From assembly GCF_020859565.1 (NCBI RefSeq), contig NZ_JAJHUO010000003.1:223833-287832 (forward strand): a stretch of 64,000 nucleotides of DNA, read 5' to 3'. Positions 16,972 to 25,406 of this stretch are shown here, piece after piece. This DNA is from Saccharothrix luteola (GTDB lineage: Bacteria; Actinomycetota; Actinomycetes; Mycobacteriales; Pseudonocardiaceae). Numbering within the stretch: the stretch's first letter is position 1; every line of letters starts with the position of its first letter. The position numbers were made by a program, and so were the translations under genes. Under the pieces are notes generated by a model. That model made no database searches. It saw nothing but the letters and a program-made list of their open reading frames with translations, and was not told where the DNA came from.

Positions 16972-17808
16972 CTACTTGAACGCCGCGGCGTTGCGCGCGG
17001 CCCAGTCCGCGAAGGATCCGGCGGGGCGGCCGAGGACCCGTTCGACGTCCGGGCGCACCCGCTGCTCGTCGGCGGACGGCGTGCCGAGGACGCCGAGGGT
17101 GGCGTCCGCGACCCGCTCGGGCATGAACCGCAGCATCTGCGCCCGCGCCTCCTCCCGGGTCTGCTCGACGAACCGCACCGGCTCGCCCAGCGCGTCCCCG
17201 ATCGCCGCGACCTGCTGCCGCGGCGTGACGGGCTCCGGCCCGGTCAACACGTACGTGCTGCCGCCGTGACCCGCCTCCCGCAACGTCACGGCCGCGACCG
17301 CGGCGATGTCGTCCGGATCGACGGCCGGCAGCGCGACGTCCGCGAACGGCGCCGCGGCCACCCGCTGCTCGCGGATCGTCGCGGCCCAGGCGAAGGCGTT
17401 CGAGTCGAACGCGCCGGGCCGCAGCACGGTCCACTCCAGCCCCGACCGCTTGACGGCGTCCTCCAGGTCGGGGGAGTGGCGCAGCGTCTCGACTCCCTGC
17501 GAGGACAGCAGCACCACCCGCCGGACGCCACCGGCCCGCGCGCGGTCGAGCGCATCGGCCACCACGGTCCCGTCGCCACCCGCCGACAGCCAGTCTCCCG
17601 ATGTCAGCAGGAACAACGACTCCGCACCGTCGAACGCGGGCTCCAGGCCGGCCGGCCGCATCAGGTCCGCCCGCACGTGGCGCACGCCCTCGGGCATGTC
17701 CCGTGCCGAGACCCCGCGTGACACGGCGGTCACCCGCTCACCCGCCTCGACCAGCGCCCGCACCAGCGTCCGCCCGACGTTCCCGGTCGCACCGGTCACC
17801 ACGATCAT
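16972..17808 (-). CDS. NmrA-like NAD(P)-binding oxidoreductase
   Basis: A 278-residue atypical short-chain dehydrogenase/NmrA-like protein with an N-terminal dinucleotide-binding motif MIVVTGATGNVGRTLV and the SSQGVE segment in place of the classic SDR triad. Such proteins are often quinone or azo reductases (YtfG/QorB type). The ATG at 17808 has GGGGAG 5 nt upstream. It is divergent from an HxlR regulator, the arrangement of corynebacterial qorR-qor2, so a redox- or electrophile-inducible quinone oxidoreductase is likely. Confidence 0.83.
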   Translation of the reverse strand: MIVVTGATGNVGRTLVRALVEAGERVTAVSRGVSARDMPEGVRHVRADLMRPAGLEPAFDGAESLFLLTSGDWLSAGGDGTVVADALDRARAGGVRRVVLLSSQGVETLRHSPDLEDAVKRSGLEWTVLRPGAFDSNAFAWAATIREQRVAAAPFADVALPAVDPDDIAAVAAVTLREAGHGGSTYVLTGPEPVTPRQQVAAIGDALGEPVRFVEQTREEARAQMLRFMPERVADATLGVLGTPSADEQRVRPDVERVLGRPAGSFADWAARNAAAFK

Positions 17809-17867
17809 GATCACTCCCCATAGGCCGGGTTCTGCTTGCCCGAGGGAAGTTACTGTCCTGGATATAG

Positions 17868-17877
17868 TAGGTACCTA
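17868..17877. promoter_or_regulatory. Palindrome in NmrA-like / HxlR divergent promoter
   Basis: TAGGTACCTA is a 10-bp perfect palindrome in an AT-rich patch (GATATAGTAGGTACC) between the two divergent genes, 30 nt before the HxlR start. HxlR/DUF24 regulators bind sites rich in GTAC, so this is a plausible operator. Confidence 0.5.
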
Positions 17878-17906
17878 GAGGAAAGTATTGGCGGAAGGGG
17901 CTTGTT

Positions 17907-18311
17907 GTGACCAGTGGCACAACCCGGGCGGCGGTCGACCCGGAGCAGGCCTGTCCGATCGCGCCGGTGGTGGACATCGTGTTCAGCCGCTGGACGACCC
18001 CGATCCTGTGGGCCCTGAACGAGTTCGGGCGGCAGCGGTTCGTGGAGCTGTCGCGCCGCATCACCACGATCACGCCCAAGGTGCTCACGCAGCGGCTGCG
18101 GCAACTGGAGCGCGACGGGCTCGTCGAGCGCACCTACCACGCCGAGGTGCCGCCCCGCGTGGAGTACGAGATCAGCGAGCTCGGGCGGAGCCTGGCGCCG
18201 TTGTTCGCACACCTGGCCGAGTGGTCCGCGGTGAACCTGGAGAAAGTCGAGCGGGCGCGGCAGGACCACGACGCCAAAGAACACGTGGGTGGCCGCAGAA
18301 ATCCGCAATAG
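17907..18311 (+). CDS. HxlR/DUF24-family regulator, redox-sensing type
   Basis: A 134-residue winged-helix protein with the HxlR/DUF24 pattern: ACPIAPVVDIVFSRWTTPIL, FVELSRRITTITPKVLTQRL and LERDGLVERTYHAEVPPRVEY. It keeps the single conserved N-terminal Cys (in QACPI, about residue 16) used for thiol redox sensing in QorR and YodB-type members. The GTG start is 6 nt after AAGGGG. Divergent orientation to the NmrA-like oxidoreductase suggests direct control of that gene and itself. Confidence 0.87.
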   Translation: MTSGTTRAAVDPEQACPIAPVVDIVFSRWTTPILWALNEFGRQRFVELSRRITTITPKVLTQRLRQLERDGLVERTYHAEVPPRVEYEISELGRSLAPLFAHLAEWSAVNLEKVERARQDHDAKEHVGGRRNPQ

Positions 18312-18328
18312 TGCGGAAAGGACGCAAC

Positions 18329-18357
18329 GACCCGCCGCGGCGGCGGTGCGGCGGGTC
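18329..18357. terminator. Terminator between HxlR and P450 genes
   Basis: A perfect 10-bp inverted repeat GACCCGCCGC / GCGGCGGGTC with a 9-nt loop between convergent genes. Confidence 0.75.
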
Positions 18358-18393
18358 GACGCGCGAGTACAGCATGCACCACATTCCTGAGGC

Positions 18394-19692
18394 TCAGCTG
18401 ATGGTTTCCACGATCGGGTGGTGTTTTTTCGCGCCCGTGGTGACCGGAAGCCTCGCCGCACCCCGGATGACGCGCGATGGACGGCGGTGCACGCGACCCG
18501 CCGCTTTCAGGTCCGGGAACCGGCGGAACAGGCCGCGCAGGGCCGCCGCGCCCTCCATCCGGGCCAGTCCCGCGCCGAGGCAGTAGTGGATCCCGGACGA
18601 GAACGCCAGGTGCTCCCGCACGTCCGCGCGACCGGGGTCGAACCGGTGCGGGTCGGCGAACACCGCCGGGTCGCGGTTCGCCGCCGCCAGCATCAGCATG
18701 ATCGGCGTTCCCTTGGGCAGCCGCGTACCGGCGACCTCGGTCGTCTCGAACGGAACCCGCACCGTGTACTGCACCGGCGGGTCGTGGCGCAGCGTCTCCT
18801 CCACGACGGCGTCGGCGTAGCCGGGGTCGGCGAGCAACCGCTCGCGGACCTCGGGGTGCCCCAACACCTCCAGCACCGAGTTGCCGATCAGGTTGACCGT
18901 GGTCTCGAACCCGGCCACCAGCAGCAGTTCCGTCGTGGCGATCAGGTCTTCGCGGGTCAGGTCGTCGTGCGCCACCAGCGCGGACACGATGTCGTCGCCG
19001 CCCGGGTGCCGCCGCCGGTGCGCGATCAGGTCGTCCAGGAACGCCTCGAACTCCCGCAACGCCTCCTGCAGCGCCTTCAGCCCGCGCAGGTCCCGCACGC
19101 CGTCGAGCGCGTTGACCAACGCGCTGCCCCACCGGGCGAACGTCGCGTGGTCCGCGCCCGGCACGCCGAGCAGGTCGGCGATCACCTGGATCGGCACCCT
19201 GGCCGCGAAGTCCCCGACGAGGTCGAACGTCCCCCGGTCCGCCACCTCGTCCAGGTACTCGTCGACCACCCGCTCCACGGTCGCCGCCTGCGCGCGCAGG
19301 CCGCGCGGCGTGAACCAGGGCGCGACCAGCCGCCGCAACCGCGTGTGGTCGGGTGGGTTGAGCACCAGGAACGACTCCTCGACCGGGTTCACCAGCCGCC
19401 GTCCGTCGGGCTGGAGCGACGAGTCCACCGGCGACAGCGCGCCCGCGGACAGCGGCCCGAACCCGGGATCGCGCAGCAACTTCGAGGACAACTCGTGCGA
19501 GGCGGTGAGGTACAGCCCCATCTTCGTCTTCACCAGCACGCCCTGGCGGCGCACCGACTCGTACACCGGGTAGGGGTCGCTGGTCGGGTTCTCCCCGAGC
19601 AGTCGGGCGGCGGGATCGCCGAGGAGGGCTTGGGCCCGGACGATGGTGCGCCCCAGGAACAGCAGCGTCGCGTTCTTCACCGTGGACGGCAT
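18394..19692 (-). CDS. Cytochrome P450
   Basis: A 432-residue soluble bacterial P450. The I-helix oxygen-activation motif reads LLVAGFETTVN, the ExxR motif EETLRHDP, and the haem loop FSSGIHYCLGAGLARME with the axial Cys. Full length. It carries about 20 extra N-terminal residues, and I start at the ATG at 19692, which lacks a clear ribosome site. No ferredoxin or reductase gene is adjacent, and no biosynthetic cluster surrounds it, so the substrate is unknown. Confidence 0.92.
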   Translation of the reverse strand: MPSTVKNATLLFLGRTIVRAQALLGDPAARLLGENPTSDPYPVYESVRRQGVLVKTKMGLYLTASHELSSKLLRDPGFGPLSAGALSPVDSSLQPDGRRLVNPVEESFLVLNPPDHTRLRRLVAPWFTPRGLRAQAATVERVVDEYLDEVADRGTFDLVGDFAARVPIQVIADLLGVPGADHATFARWGSALVNALDGVRDLRGLKALQEALREFEAFLDDLIAHRRRHPGGDDIVSALVAHDDLTREDLIATTELLLVAGFETTVNLIGNSVLEVLGHPEVRERLLADPGYADAVVEETLRHDPPVQYTVRVPFETTEVAGTRLPKGTPIMLMLAAANRDPAVFADPHRFDPGRADVREHLAFSSGIHYCLGAGLARMEGAAALRGLFRRFPDLKAAGRVHRRPSRVIRGAARLPVTTGAKKHHPIVETIS

Positions 19693-19852
19693 GCCACCAC
19701 GGTGGCCTGAACGCGAGAAAGGTTCAAGCCGGGCGCGGCGAACCCCGAACCGCGCGCACCCGAGAGAACCCGACCGGGCCCGACCGAAACCGTTGTCACC
19801 CGGCGGAAAACCGATCGCCGCCACCGACCCGCCCGCACTACGCTCCCGCGCG

Positions 19853-20338
19853 ATGACCACCGTCCTCTGGCTCCTCGGTCCTTCCGGCGTCGGCAAGTCG
19901 ACCGTCGGCTGGCTGGTCTACCGGTCCCTCGACCGCGCCTCGTACGTGGACGCCGACCAACTCGGCCTCTGCTACCCGTCGACCGCCGACGACCCCGAGA
20001 ACCACCGGGTCAAGTCGACCGCGCTCGGCGCGCTGTGGCCGGAGTTCAAGGGCTCCCCGCTCGTCGTCTCCGGCTTCCTCGACACCCCCGAGGACGCCCG
20101 CCGGTACACCGAACGCCTGCCGGGCGCGGACATCGCGCTGTGCCGGTTGCGGGTGGGCCGCGCCGAGCTGCGCGCCCGCTTCCTCGGCCGTGGCTGGCTC
20201 ACCGACGCGGTCGAGGAGGTCCTCGACGGCGCCGACGCGCTGGAGCGGGCCCCCGACTTCGCCGACTTCACCGTGGACACCGACGGCCGCGCGCCCTCCT
20301 CGATCGCGGCGGAGATCCGGAAGAGGTGGACCGCGTGA
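19853..20338 (+). CDS. P-loop NTPase / small-molecule kinase-like protein, copy 1
   Basis: A 161-residue P-loop protein beginning MTTVLWLLGPSGVGKSTVGW, with a Walker A motif GPSGVGKST. Its size and overall layout resemble small-molecule kinases of the shikimate/gluconate or adenylylsulfate kinase type, but no substrate-binding signature is clear. It has no ribosome site; a TACGCT hexamer (19839-19844) ends 8 nt before the ATG, suggesting a leaderless transcript. The next gene overlaps it by 4 nt and is a paralogue. Confidence 0.75.
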   Translation: MTTVLWLLGPSGVGKSTVGWLVYRSLDRASYVDADQLGLCYPSTADDPENHRVKSTALGALWPEFKGSPLVVSGFLDTPEDARRYTERLPGADIALCRLRVGRAELRARFLGRGWLTDAVEEVLDGADALERAPDFADFTVDTDGRAPSSIAAEIRKRWTA

Positions 20339-20826
20339 CCGTCCTGTGGATCGCCGGACCGCGCGCGGTCGGCAAGTCGACGGTGGGTTGGGCGGTCTAC
20401 AGCCGGATCTTCGCGCGCGCCAAAGCGGGCTACGTCGACCTGGCCCAGATCACCTTCACCACACCGCCGCTCGACGCTGCCGGCAAGGCGCGGCGGCTCG
20501 ACGCGGTCCGGCGCACCTACCAGGACGAGGGCGCGCGGCACCTGGTCATCACGGGTGACGCCGAGAACCGCGTGCCGGACGCGAAGCTGTGCCTGCTGGC
20601 GGCGAGCCACGACCAGCTCGTGGCACGCCTGCTCCTGCGTGGCGCGGGCATGGGGCCGCCGATCCCGGGCGACGACCTCCGGGGCGTGCCCGAGGAGGAA
20701 CTGCGCCGCCTGGCCGTACCCGCCGTCGCGCCGGTCGCCGACCTCGTGGTCTACACCGACGGCCGGCAGGTCGACGAGATCGCGGAGGAGATCCTCGACC
20801 GGTTCTTCCCCGAGCTCGCCGCCTGA
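20335..20826 (+). CDS. P-loop NTPase / small-molecule kinase-like protein, copy 2
   Basis: A 163-residue paralogue of the preceding gene: VLWIAGPRAVGKSTVGWAVY aligns with its N-terminus, and both share the VD/ADQ-type second strand and a C-terminal VYTDGR element. Walker A is GPRAVGKST. The GTG start overlaps the upstream stop (GTGA), so the two are translationally coupled and could form a heterodimer. Function unknown. Confidence 0.75.
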   Translation: MTVLWIAGPRAVGKSTVGWAVYSRIFARAKAGYVDLAQITFTTPPLDAAGKARRLDAVRRTYQDEGARHLVITGDAENRVPDAKLCLLAASHDQLVARLLLRGAGMGPPIPGDDLRGVPEEELRRLAVPAVAPVADLVVYTDGRQVDEIAEEILDRFFPELAA

Positions 20827-20843
20827 CTGGCCCGCCTCGCCGC

Positions 20844-22019
20844 CTAACCCTTCCGGACCACCAACGACGCCAGCCGCCACGTGCCGCCGTCCGGCGTCCG
20901 CTGCGGCGTCTCGGCCAACGCCAGGTCCGGGAACCGTCGCAGCACGGCCGACAGCGCCACCTGCGTCTGCACGCGGGCGAACGCGGCCCCGAGGCAGAAG
21001 TGCGCGCCGTGCGAGTATCCGAGGTGCCCGACCGGCGGCACGCGCGTGACGTCCAGTTCGTCCGGCGCGGTGTAGACGCGCGGGTCGCGGTTGGCCGACA
21101 CGATCGCCGTCATCACGGGCTGACCCTTGTCGATCACCACGTCGCCGAAGGCCACCTCCTCCTTGGTGAACCGGGGCACGGTGAGCAGCTGCGGGCCGAC
21201 CCACCGCGTCAGCTCCTCCACCGCGCGCGGCATCAGGCCGGGGTCCGCCCGCAGCGCGGCGAGCTGGTCGGGGTGGGCGAGCAGGGCTTCGAGGCCGTTG
21301 ACGATGAGGTTGCTCGGCGTCTGGCCGGCGATCACCAGCTGCCACACCAGGGTGACCAGCTCCGCGTCGGTGAAGCGGTCGCCGTGCTCGTCCCGCACCC
21401 GCAGCAGCTGGGAGATCAGGTCGTCACCCGGTGACGTCCGGCGCAGCTCGACGGCCTCCAGCGCCCCCTCGACGATCCCCGGGATCGCGGCGAGGAACCC
21501 GGGCCCGTAGCCGCTCACCACGGCCGCGCCGTACTCGCGCCACCGCGCTCGGTTCCCGGCGGGGATGCCGACCAGCTCGCAGATGACGTCCATCGGCAGC
21601 GGCCGGGCGAAGTGCTCCATCAGGTCCACCGTGTCGCCGTCCGGCAGGGCGTCGAGCAGCGCGGCCACGATCGCCTCGACCCGCGGCCGGAACTCCTCCG
21701 CCCGACGCGCCGTGAACGCGGGCGCGGCCAGCTTGCGCAGCCGCAGGTGCTCGGGGCCGTTCAGCTCGGACATCGTGCGCAGGTAGGGCTTGCAGTGCTC
21801 CGGGATGCCCGGCAGGCCCATGAAGCTGTTCGGGCTCAGCTCGAAGCGCGGGTCGGCGAGCATCGCCTTGGCGTCCTCGTGGCGGGTGAGGATCCACATG
21901 TCGCCCATGCCGGGCAGGGGCATCCGCGCCACCGGGCAGCGTTCGCGGGCCTCCCCGTACGCGGTGAACGGGTCCAGCAGCACCTCGGGGTTGGCGGGGT
22001 CGATCTCGGGCACGGTCAA
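20844..22019 (-). CDS. Cytochrome P450 with atypical I-helix
   Basis: A 391-residue P450. The haem loop YSHGAHFCLGAAFARVQ and ExxR (EELTRW) are canonical. The I-helix reads VIAGQTPSNLIVNG, lacking the acidic-alcohol pair (E/D-T) used for proton delivery. I choose a TTG start at 22019 because GGAGG lies 6 nt upstream and the protein then begins TVPEIDPANPEVLLDPF like other family members; the frame is open to 22277. It is divergent from a TetR gene, so its expression is probably ligand-controlled. Substrate unknown. Confidence 0.9.
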   Translation of the reverse strand: MTVPEIDPANPEVLLDPFTAYGEARERCPVARMPLPGMGDMWILTRHEDAKAMLADPRFELSPNSFMGLPGIPEHCKPYLRTMSELNGPEHLRLRKLAAPAFTARRAEEFRPRVEAIVAALLDALPDGDTVDLMEHFARPLPMDVICELVGIPAGNRARWREYGAAVVSGYGPGFLAAIPGIVEGALEAVELRRTSPGDDLISQLLRVRDEHGDRFTDAELVTLVWQLVIAGQTPSNLIVNGLEALLAHPDQLAALRADPGLMPRAVEELTRWVGPQLLTVPRFTKEEVAFGDVVIDKGQPVMTAIVSANRDPRVYTAPDELDVTRVPPVGHLGYSHGAHFCLGAAFARVQTQVALSAVLRRFPDLALAETPQRTPDGGTWRLASLVVRKG

Positions 22020-22035
22020 CTCTGGCCTCCGGATG

Positions 22036-22063
22036 TTCAGATCAGATGTTCTCATCATCTGAA
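22036..22063. promoter_or_regulatory. Nested operator repeats, P450 / TetR
   Basis: Two overlapping inverted repeats lie in the divergent spacer: TTCAGAT / ATCTGAA (22036-22042 and 22057-22063) and CAGATG / CATCTG (22043-22048 and 22056-22061). They sit 17 to 44 nt upstream of the P450 start and before the TetR gene, as expected for a TetR operator. Confidence 0.6.
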
Positions 22064-22107
22064 TGGTCACGGTATCTTGACCGCTCGACGGCTGGCAAAC
22101 GGGGAGC

Positions 22108-23169
22108 GTGGCGGTGCGGCTGAGCAGGGCGGAGGCGCAGGAGCGCAACCGGGCGCGGGTGCTGGACGCGGCCCGCGCGGAGTTCGTCGAACGCGGTTTC
22201 CGGGACGCCAAGGTCGACATGATCGCGCAGCGCGCCGAGCTGACCCGGGGCGCGGTGTACTCGAACTTCCCCGGCAAGCGCGCCCTCTACTTCGCGGTGC
22301 TGGCCGACCTGGCGGAACGTGCGACGCCGCCGTCGAACCCGCAACGCGGAGCGGACCGGAGGGCCGCGCTCGGGGCTCTGGCCCGCGCGTGGGTCACCTC
22401 GCTCAGCCACGACGCGCTGGCGCGCGATTTCCTGCCCGAGGTCGCCGCCGAGGAGGTGACGCGCCGGCCGTTCACGCAGTTGATGAAGCTGGACGCGGTG
22501 CTGCTCAGCCTCGCCCTGGAAGCGCTCGACCCGGTCGTGCCGCCGCCCGGCTCGCCGCCCGCCCGGGTGGTCCGGCTCGCCGAGATCGTGCTCGCCACCC
22601 TGCACGGCGCGAGCGGCCTCGCCGCCGCCGCGCCCGGCTTCCTGGAGCCGTTCGACGTGATCAGCGCGTGCGAACAGCTCGCGGACCTGGAGCTGAACGA
22701 CTGGTGGGCGGCGCCTCCCGGCGCGGTGGTGCTCCCGGAGGACCGGCCGTGGGCTCCGCCCGTCGTGGTCGACCTCGTGCGCGGCGAGGAGGTGACGCCC
22801 GATGAGAACGGCGTGGTGGTCGTGCTGGGGCTCAACCGGCTGGCCGCGGTGGAGGAGGCGGTGCGGACCACCGGTGGTCGCGTGACCCTCGCGATGGTGA
22901 CCGGCACTCCGGGGGAGTTGGCGCCGTTGGCCCGGCTGGTGCTGGCGCGCTTGTGCGTCGGCCTGCGGCAGGCGTTCCCGGTCGGGGCGTGGCCGCGGCT
23001 GCGGGTGGTGTGCGACGAGACCGGCGCGCTGGCGGGCGCGGCGGGCGTGCCGTCGGTGAGCGACGAGACCGAGACCGCGATCCGCGTCGAGGGCGGCCGG
23101 GTGGTGGCGCGGGCCGAGGGCTCAGGCGCGGGTCACGCGGTCAGCTCCGGGGCACGGGTGCGGACCTAG
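22108..23169 (+). CDS. TetR regulator with C-terminal thioredoxin-like extension
   Basis: A 353-residue protein, far longer than the usual 190-220 of TetR regulators. Residues 1-60 are a TetR HTH (RVLDAARAEFVERGF, VDMIAQRAELTRGAVYSNF). A ligand-binding helical domain runs to about residue 210. From about 230 to 340 there is an alpha/beta segment (VVVVLGLNRL, LRVVCDETGALAGAAGV, TAIRVEGGRVVARAEG) like the second half of a redoxin fold, without a peroxidatic Cys. Start is GTG 22108 or, with better ribosome-site spacing, GTG 22114. Divergent from P450; its 3' end overlaps the convergent thioesterase by 29 nt. Confidence 0.8.
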   Translation: MAVRLSRAEAQERNRARVLDAARAEFVERGFRDAKVDMIAQRAELTRGAVYSNFPGKRALYFAVLADLAERATPPSNPQRGADRRAALGALARAWVTSLSHDALARDFLPEVAAEEVTRRPFTQLMKLDAVLLSLALEALDPVVPPPGSPPARVVRLAEIVLATLHGASGLAAAAPGFLEPFDVISACEQLADLELNDWWAAPPGAVVLPEDRPWAPPVVVDLVRGEEVTPDENGVVVVLGLNRLAAVEEAVRTTGGRVTLAMVTGTPGELAPLARLVLARLCVGLRQAFPVGAWPRLRVVCDETGALAGAAGVPSVSDETETAIRVEGGRVVARAEGSGAGHAVSSGARVRT

Positions 23170-23611
23170 TCACGGGCCTGGTGGCGGGTCGGGCGGCGGC
23201 CGGACGGCGTTCCAGGACCTTGCGGAAGTCGGCCGGGATCGGGGTGCTGCGCAGTTCCGGCGTGCCGAAGGAGACGTACCGGTTCCAGCCGGTGGCCACC
23301 GGCGTGCCGTCGACGTCCGCGTCGAACCCCATGGTCAACGTGGTGGTGCCCAGCGTCCGCACCCGGACCGCGATGCGCAGCAGGTCGTCGAACCTGGCCG
23401 GGTGGAGGTACCGGATGGACGTCTCGGCCATCACGAAGTCGACGCCGTGCTTCTCCAACTCCTTGTAGGAGCCCAGCAGGGAGCGCAGCGTCTCCACCAT
23501 GGCGGCCTCGAAGAAGACCGCGTAGCGCGACGCGTGCACGATCCCCTGGCGGTCGCAGTCGACCGGGCGCACCCGCACCCGGTGCACGTGGGCAGGTCGG
23601 GCGTCAGCCAT
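23141..23611 (-). CDS. Hotdog-fold acyl-CoA thioesterase
   Basis: A 156-residue hotdog protein of the 4-hydroxybenzoyl-CoA thioesterase/YbgC group. The signature PVDCDRQGIVHASRYAVFFE holds the catalytic Asp, and the following helix (VETLRSLLGSYKELEKHG) is standard. The C-terminal 20 residues are Arg/Pro-rich. The ATG lies 10 nt downstream of the MFS gene stop on the same strand, so it is likely the third gene of a TetR-MFS-thioesterase transcript. Acyl substrate unknown. Confidence 0.85.
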   Translation of the reverse strand: MADARPAHVHRVRVRPVDCDRQGIVHASRYAVFFEAAMVETLRSLLGSYKELEKHGVDFVMAETSIRYLHPARFDDLLRIAVRVRTLGTTTLTMGFDADVDGTPVATGWNRYVSFGTPELRSTPIPADFRKVLERRPAAARPATRPVTRSAPVPRS

Positions 23612-23621
23612 GTCGGCGATC

Positions 23622-24776
23622 CTATGGGGTCACCTGGACGGTGCGCGTCGGCCTAGCGGTGACTGCTCCGAGTGATGCCCCGACCAGTTGGCCCGCCGCG
23701 ACCAGCAAGATCACCGACGTCGACGACCACGCGATGAGCAGCGCGCCGCCGCCCGCCGCGCCCACCGCGTACGCCCCGATCTTCAGGCTCGCGCCCGTGG
23801 TCGACACCTGGCCGAGCAGCGGACCCGGCGTGTACCGCTGCCGCGCGGTGATCGTCGCGGTCAGGACGGGCCCCTGCGCCAGACCGCTGACCAGCGCCAG
23901 AACCAGCAGCACCGGGAAGTGCTGGGCGATCGGCCACAACGCCAGCGTCACGCCGTACAGCGCGACCGTCGTGAACACGACCCGCTCCGGACGCCACCGC
24001 GGCAGCCACCGGCGGACCGCCAGGATGCAGCCGATGGCGCCGACCTCGAACACCGCCCACACCACCCCGGCCTGGTCGCCGTCCACGCCGAGCCCGGCGA
24101 CGTGCAGCGGCAGCGCCGTGGCGAGCATGCCCACCGACCCGTAGCCGACCACGGAGGCGACCGTCGCGCCACGCAACGGCGGCGTGGTGACCAGGTGCCG
24201 CAGACCCCGCTTGATCGCCGCACGCAGCGACGGGTGCTCGCCGGGCGGGTGCGGCGGCACGCGCAACGTCAGCGTGCACAGCCCGCCCGCCAGCGCCAGC
24301 GCGGCGACCACGGCCACCGCGACGGCGGGCGACGCGGCCGTGCTCAGCACGCCCGCCAGCCCCGGTCCGGCGACCGCCGCCCCGTTGAACAGCAACGCGT
24401 CCTGCGACGTGGCCCGGTTCAGGTCGCCGGCCAGGCGCGGGACCAGGCTGGTGAACCCGCCGCTGGTCATCGGCAGCGTGATGCCCGCGACGAACGCCGC
24501 CGCCACGAGCCAGGGCGCCGGCGCGAACACCATGGCCACCGCCATCGCGCCGAGCGCGAACTGGTTGGCCGCCAACGCCGCCACCGGCCGACCGGTACGG
24601 TCGAGCCACGCGCCCAGCAGCGGCCCGGACAGGATCGAGGGCACGGTGTACGCGGCGATCACCGCACCGGACAGCACGGTCGACCCGCTGCGCGAGAGGG
24701 CGAGCAGCACCACGGCCACGGCCACCATCTCGTCGGCCAGCCGGGCGAGGCCCGCGGCCCAGAGGTACCGGCCCAT
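23622..24776 (-). CDS. MFS transporter
   Basis: A 384-residue major facilitator protein with about 10-12 hydrophobic segments; the loop motif AWLDRTGRPVAALAANQF after the second helix pair matches the MFS motif A region. It is closest in style to actinobacterial drug or metabolite exporters. The ATG at 24776 overlaps the upstream TetR stop by one base (TGATG), so the two are coupled. The frame continues upstream to 25481 but that is a shadow of the TetR gene. Substrate unknown. Confidence 0.87.
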   Translation of the reverse strand: MGRYLWAAGLARLADEMVAVAVVLLALSRSGSTVLSGAVIAAYTVPSILSGPLLGAWLDRTGRPVAALAANQFALGAMAVAMVFAPAPWLVAAAFVAGITLPMTSGGFTSLVPRLAGDLNRATSQDALLFNGAAVAGPGLAGVLSTAASPAVAVAVVAALALAGGLCTLTLRVPPHPPGEHPSLRAAIKRGLRHLVTTPPLRGATVASVVGYGSVGMLATALPLHVAGLGVDGDQAGVVWAVFEVGAIGCILAVRRWLPRWRPERVVFTTVALYGVTLALWPIAQHFPVLLVLALVSGLAQGPVLTATITARQRYTPGPLLGQVSTTGASLKIGAYAVGAAGGGALLIAWSSTSVILLVAAGQLVGASLGAVTARPTRTVQVTP

Positions 24777-25360
24777 CACGCCTTGCGGCGGTGCCGTCGG
24801 ACGCTCTCCTCCACCAGGTCGAGCACGGGTTCGAGGTCGTCGGCGGGCAGGCCCATGGCCAGGTGCGACACCAGGCCTTCCAGCACCAGCTCCAGGAACG
24901 ACGTCAGCACGTCCACGTCCACGTCGTCGCGCAGGTTCCCGGCCTCGCGCTGGCGCTCCAGCCGCTGCCGGGTCGCGTCGGTCAGCTGCCGCGAGCGCTC
25001 CGCCCACCTGGCCCGGAACTCCTGGTCGGTGCGCAGCCGCCGCGACACCTCCAGCCGCGTGCCGAGCCAGTCCGCCGGGTGCTCGACGTCGTTGGGGTCC
25101 GGCGGGTACAGCAGGTCGCGCATCACCTGCACGAGCCCCTGCTCGGCGACGACCTCGGCCATGCGCAGCGCGTCGTCCTCGGCGAGGGCGAGGAACAGCG
25201 ACTCCTTGTCCCGGAAGTGGTGGAAGATCGCGCCCCTGGACAGGCCGGTAGCCTCTTCCAGGCGGCGCACGGTCGCGCCTTCGTAGCCGAAACGCGCGAA
25301 ACACGCACGAGCGCCGTCGAGGATCTGACGGCGACGGGCATCGAGGTGGTCCTGGCTCAC
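24776..25360 (-). CDS. TetR-family regulator resembling AcnR
   Basis: A 194-residue TetR regulator whose sequence strongly recalls AcnR, the aconitase repressor of Corynebacterium: RQILDGARACFARFGYEGAT, VRRLEEATGLSRGAIFHHF, DKESLFLALAEDDALRMAEVV, RLEVSRRLRTDQEFRARW and the C-terminal LDLVEESVRRH. AcnR binds an imperfect palindrome upstream of acn. In corynebacteria it is encoded directly after acn; here acn lies 17 kb away while this gene is coupled to an MFS transporter. GTG 25360 gives the family length; a longer frame reaches 25405. Assignment rests on recognition from memory, so I leave the symbol blank. Confidence 0.82.
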   Translation of the reverse strand: MSQDHLDARRRQILDGARACFARFGYEGATVRRLEEATGLSRGAIFHHFRDKESLFLALAEDDALRMAEVVAEQGLVQVMRDLLYPPDPNDVEHPADWLGTRLEVSRRLRTDQEFRARWAERSRQLTDATRQRLERQREAGNLRDDVDVDVLTSFLELVLEGLVSHLAMGLPADDLEPVLDLVEESVRRHRRKA

Positions 25361-25406
25361 CCTGGGCACCTGTCGATGTTGCCAGGGCCGCCTGACGAAA
25401 TCCAAT

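Noticed and set aside
18394..22019. Natural-product gene cluster around the two P450 genes
   Set aside because: No PKS, NRPS, terpene synthase or ferredoxin gene lies between or beside them.
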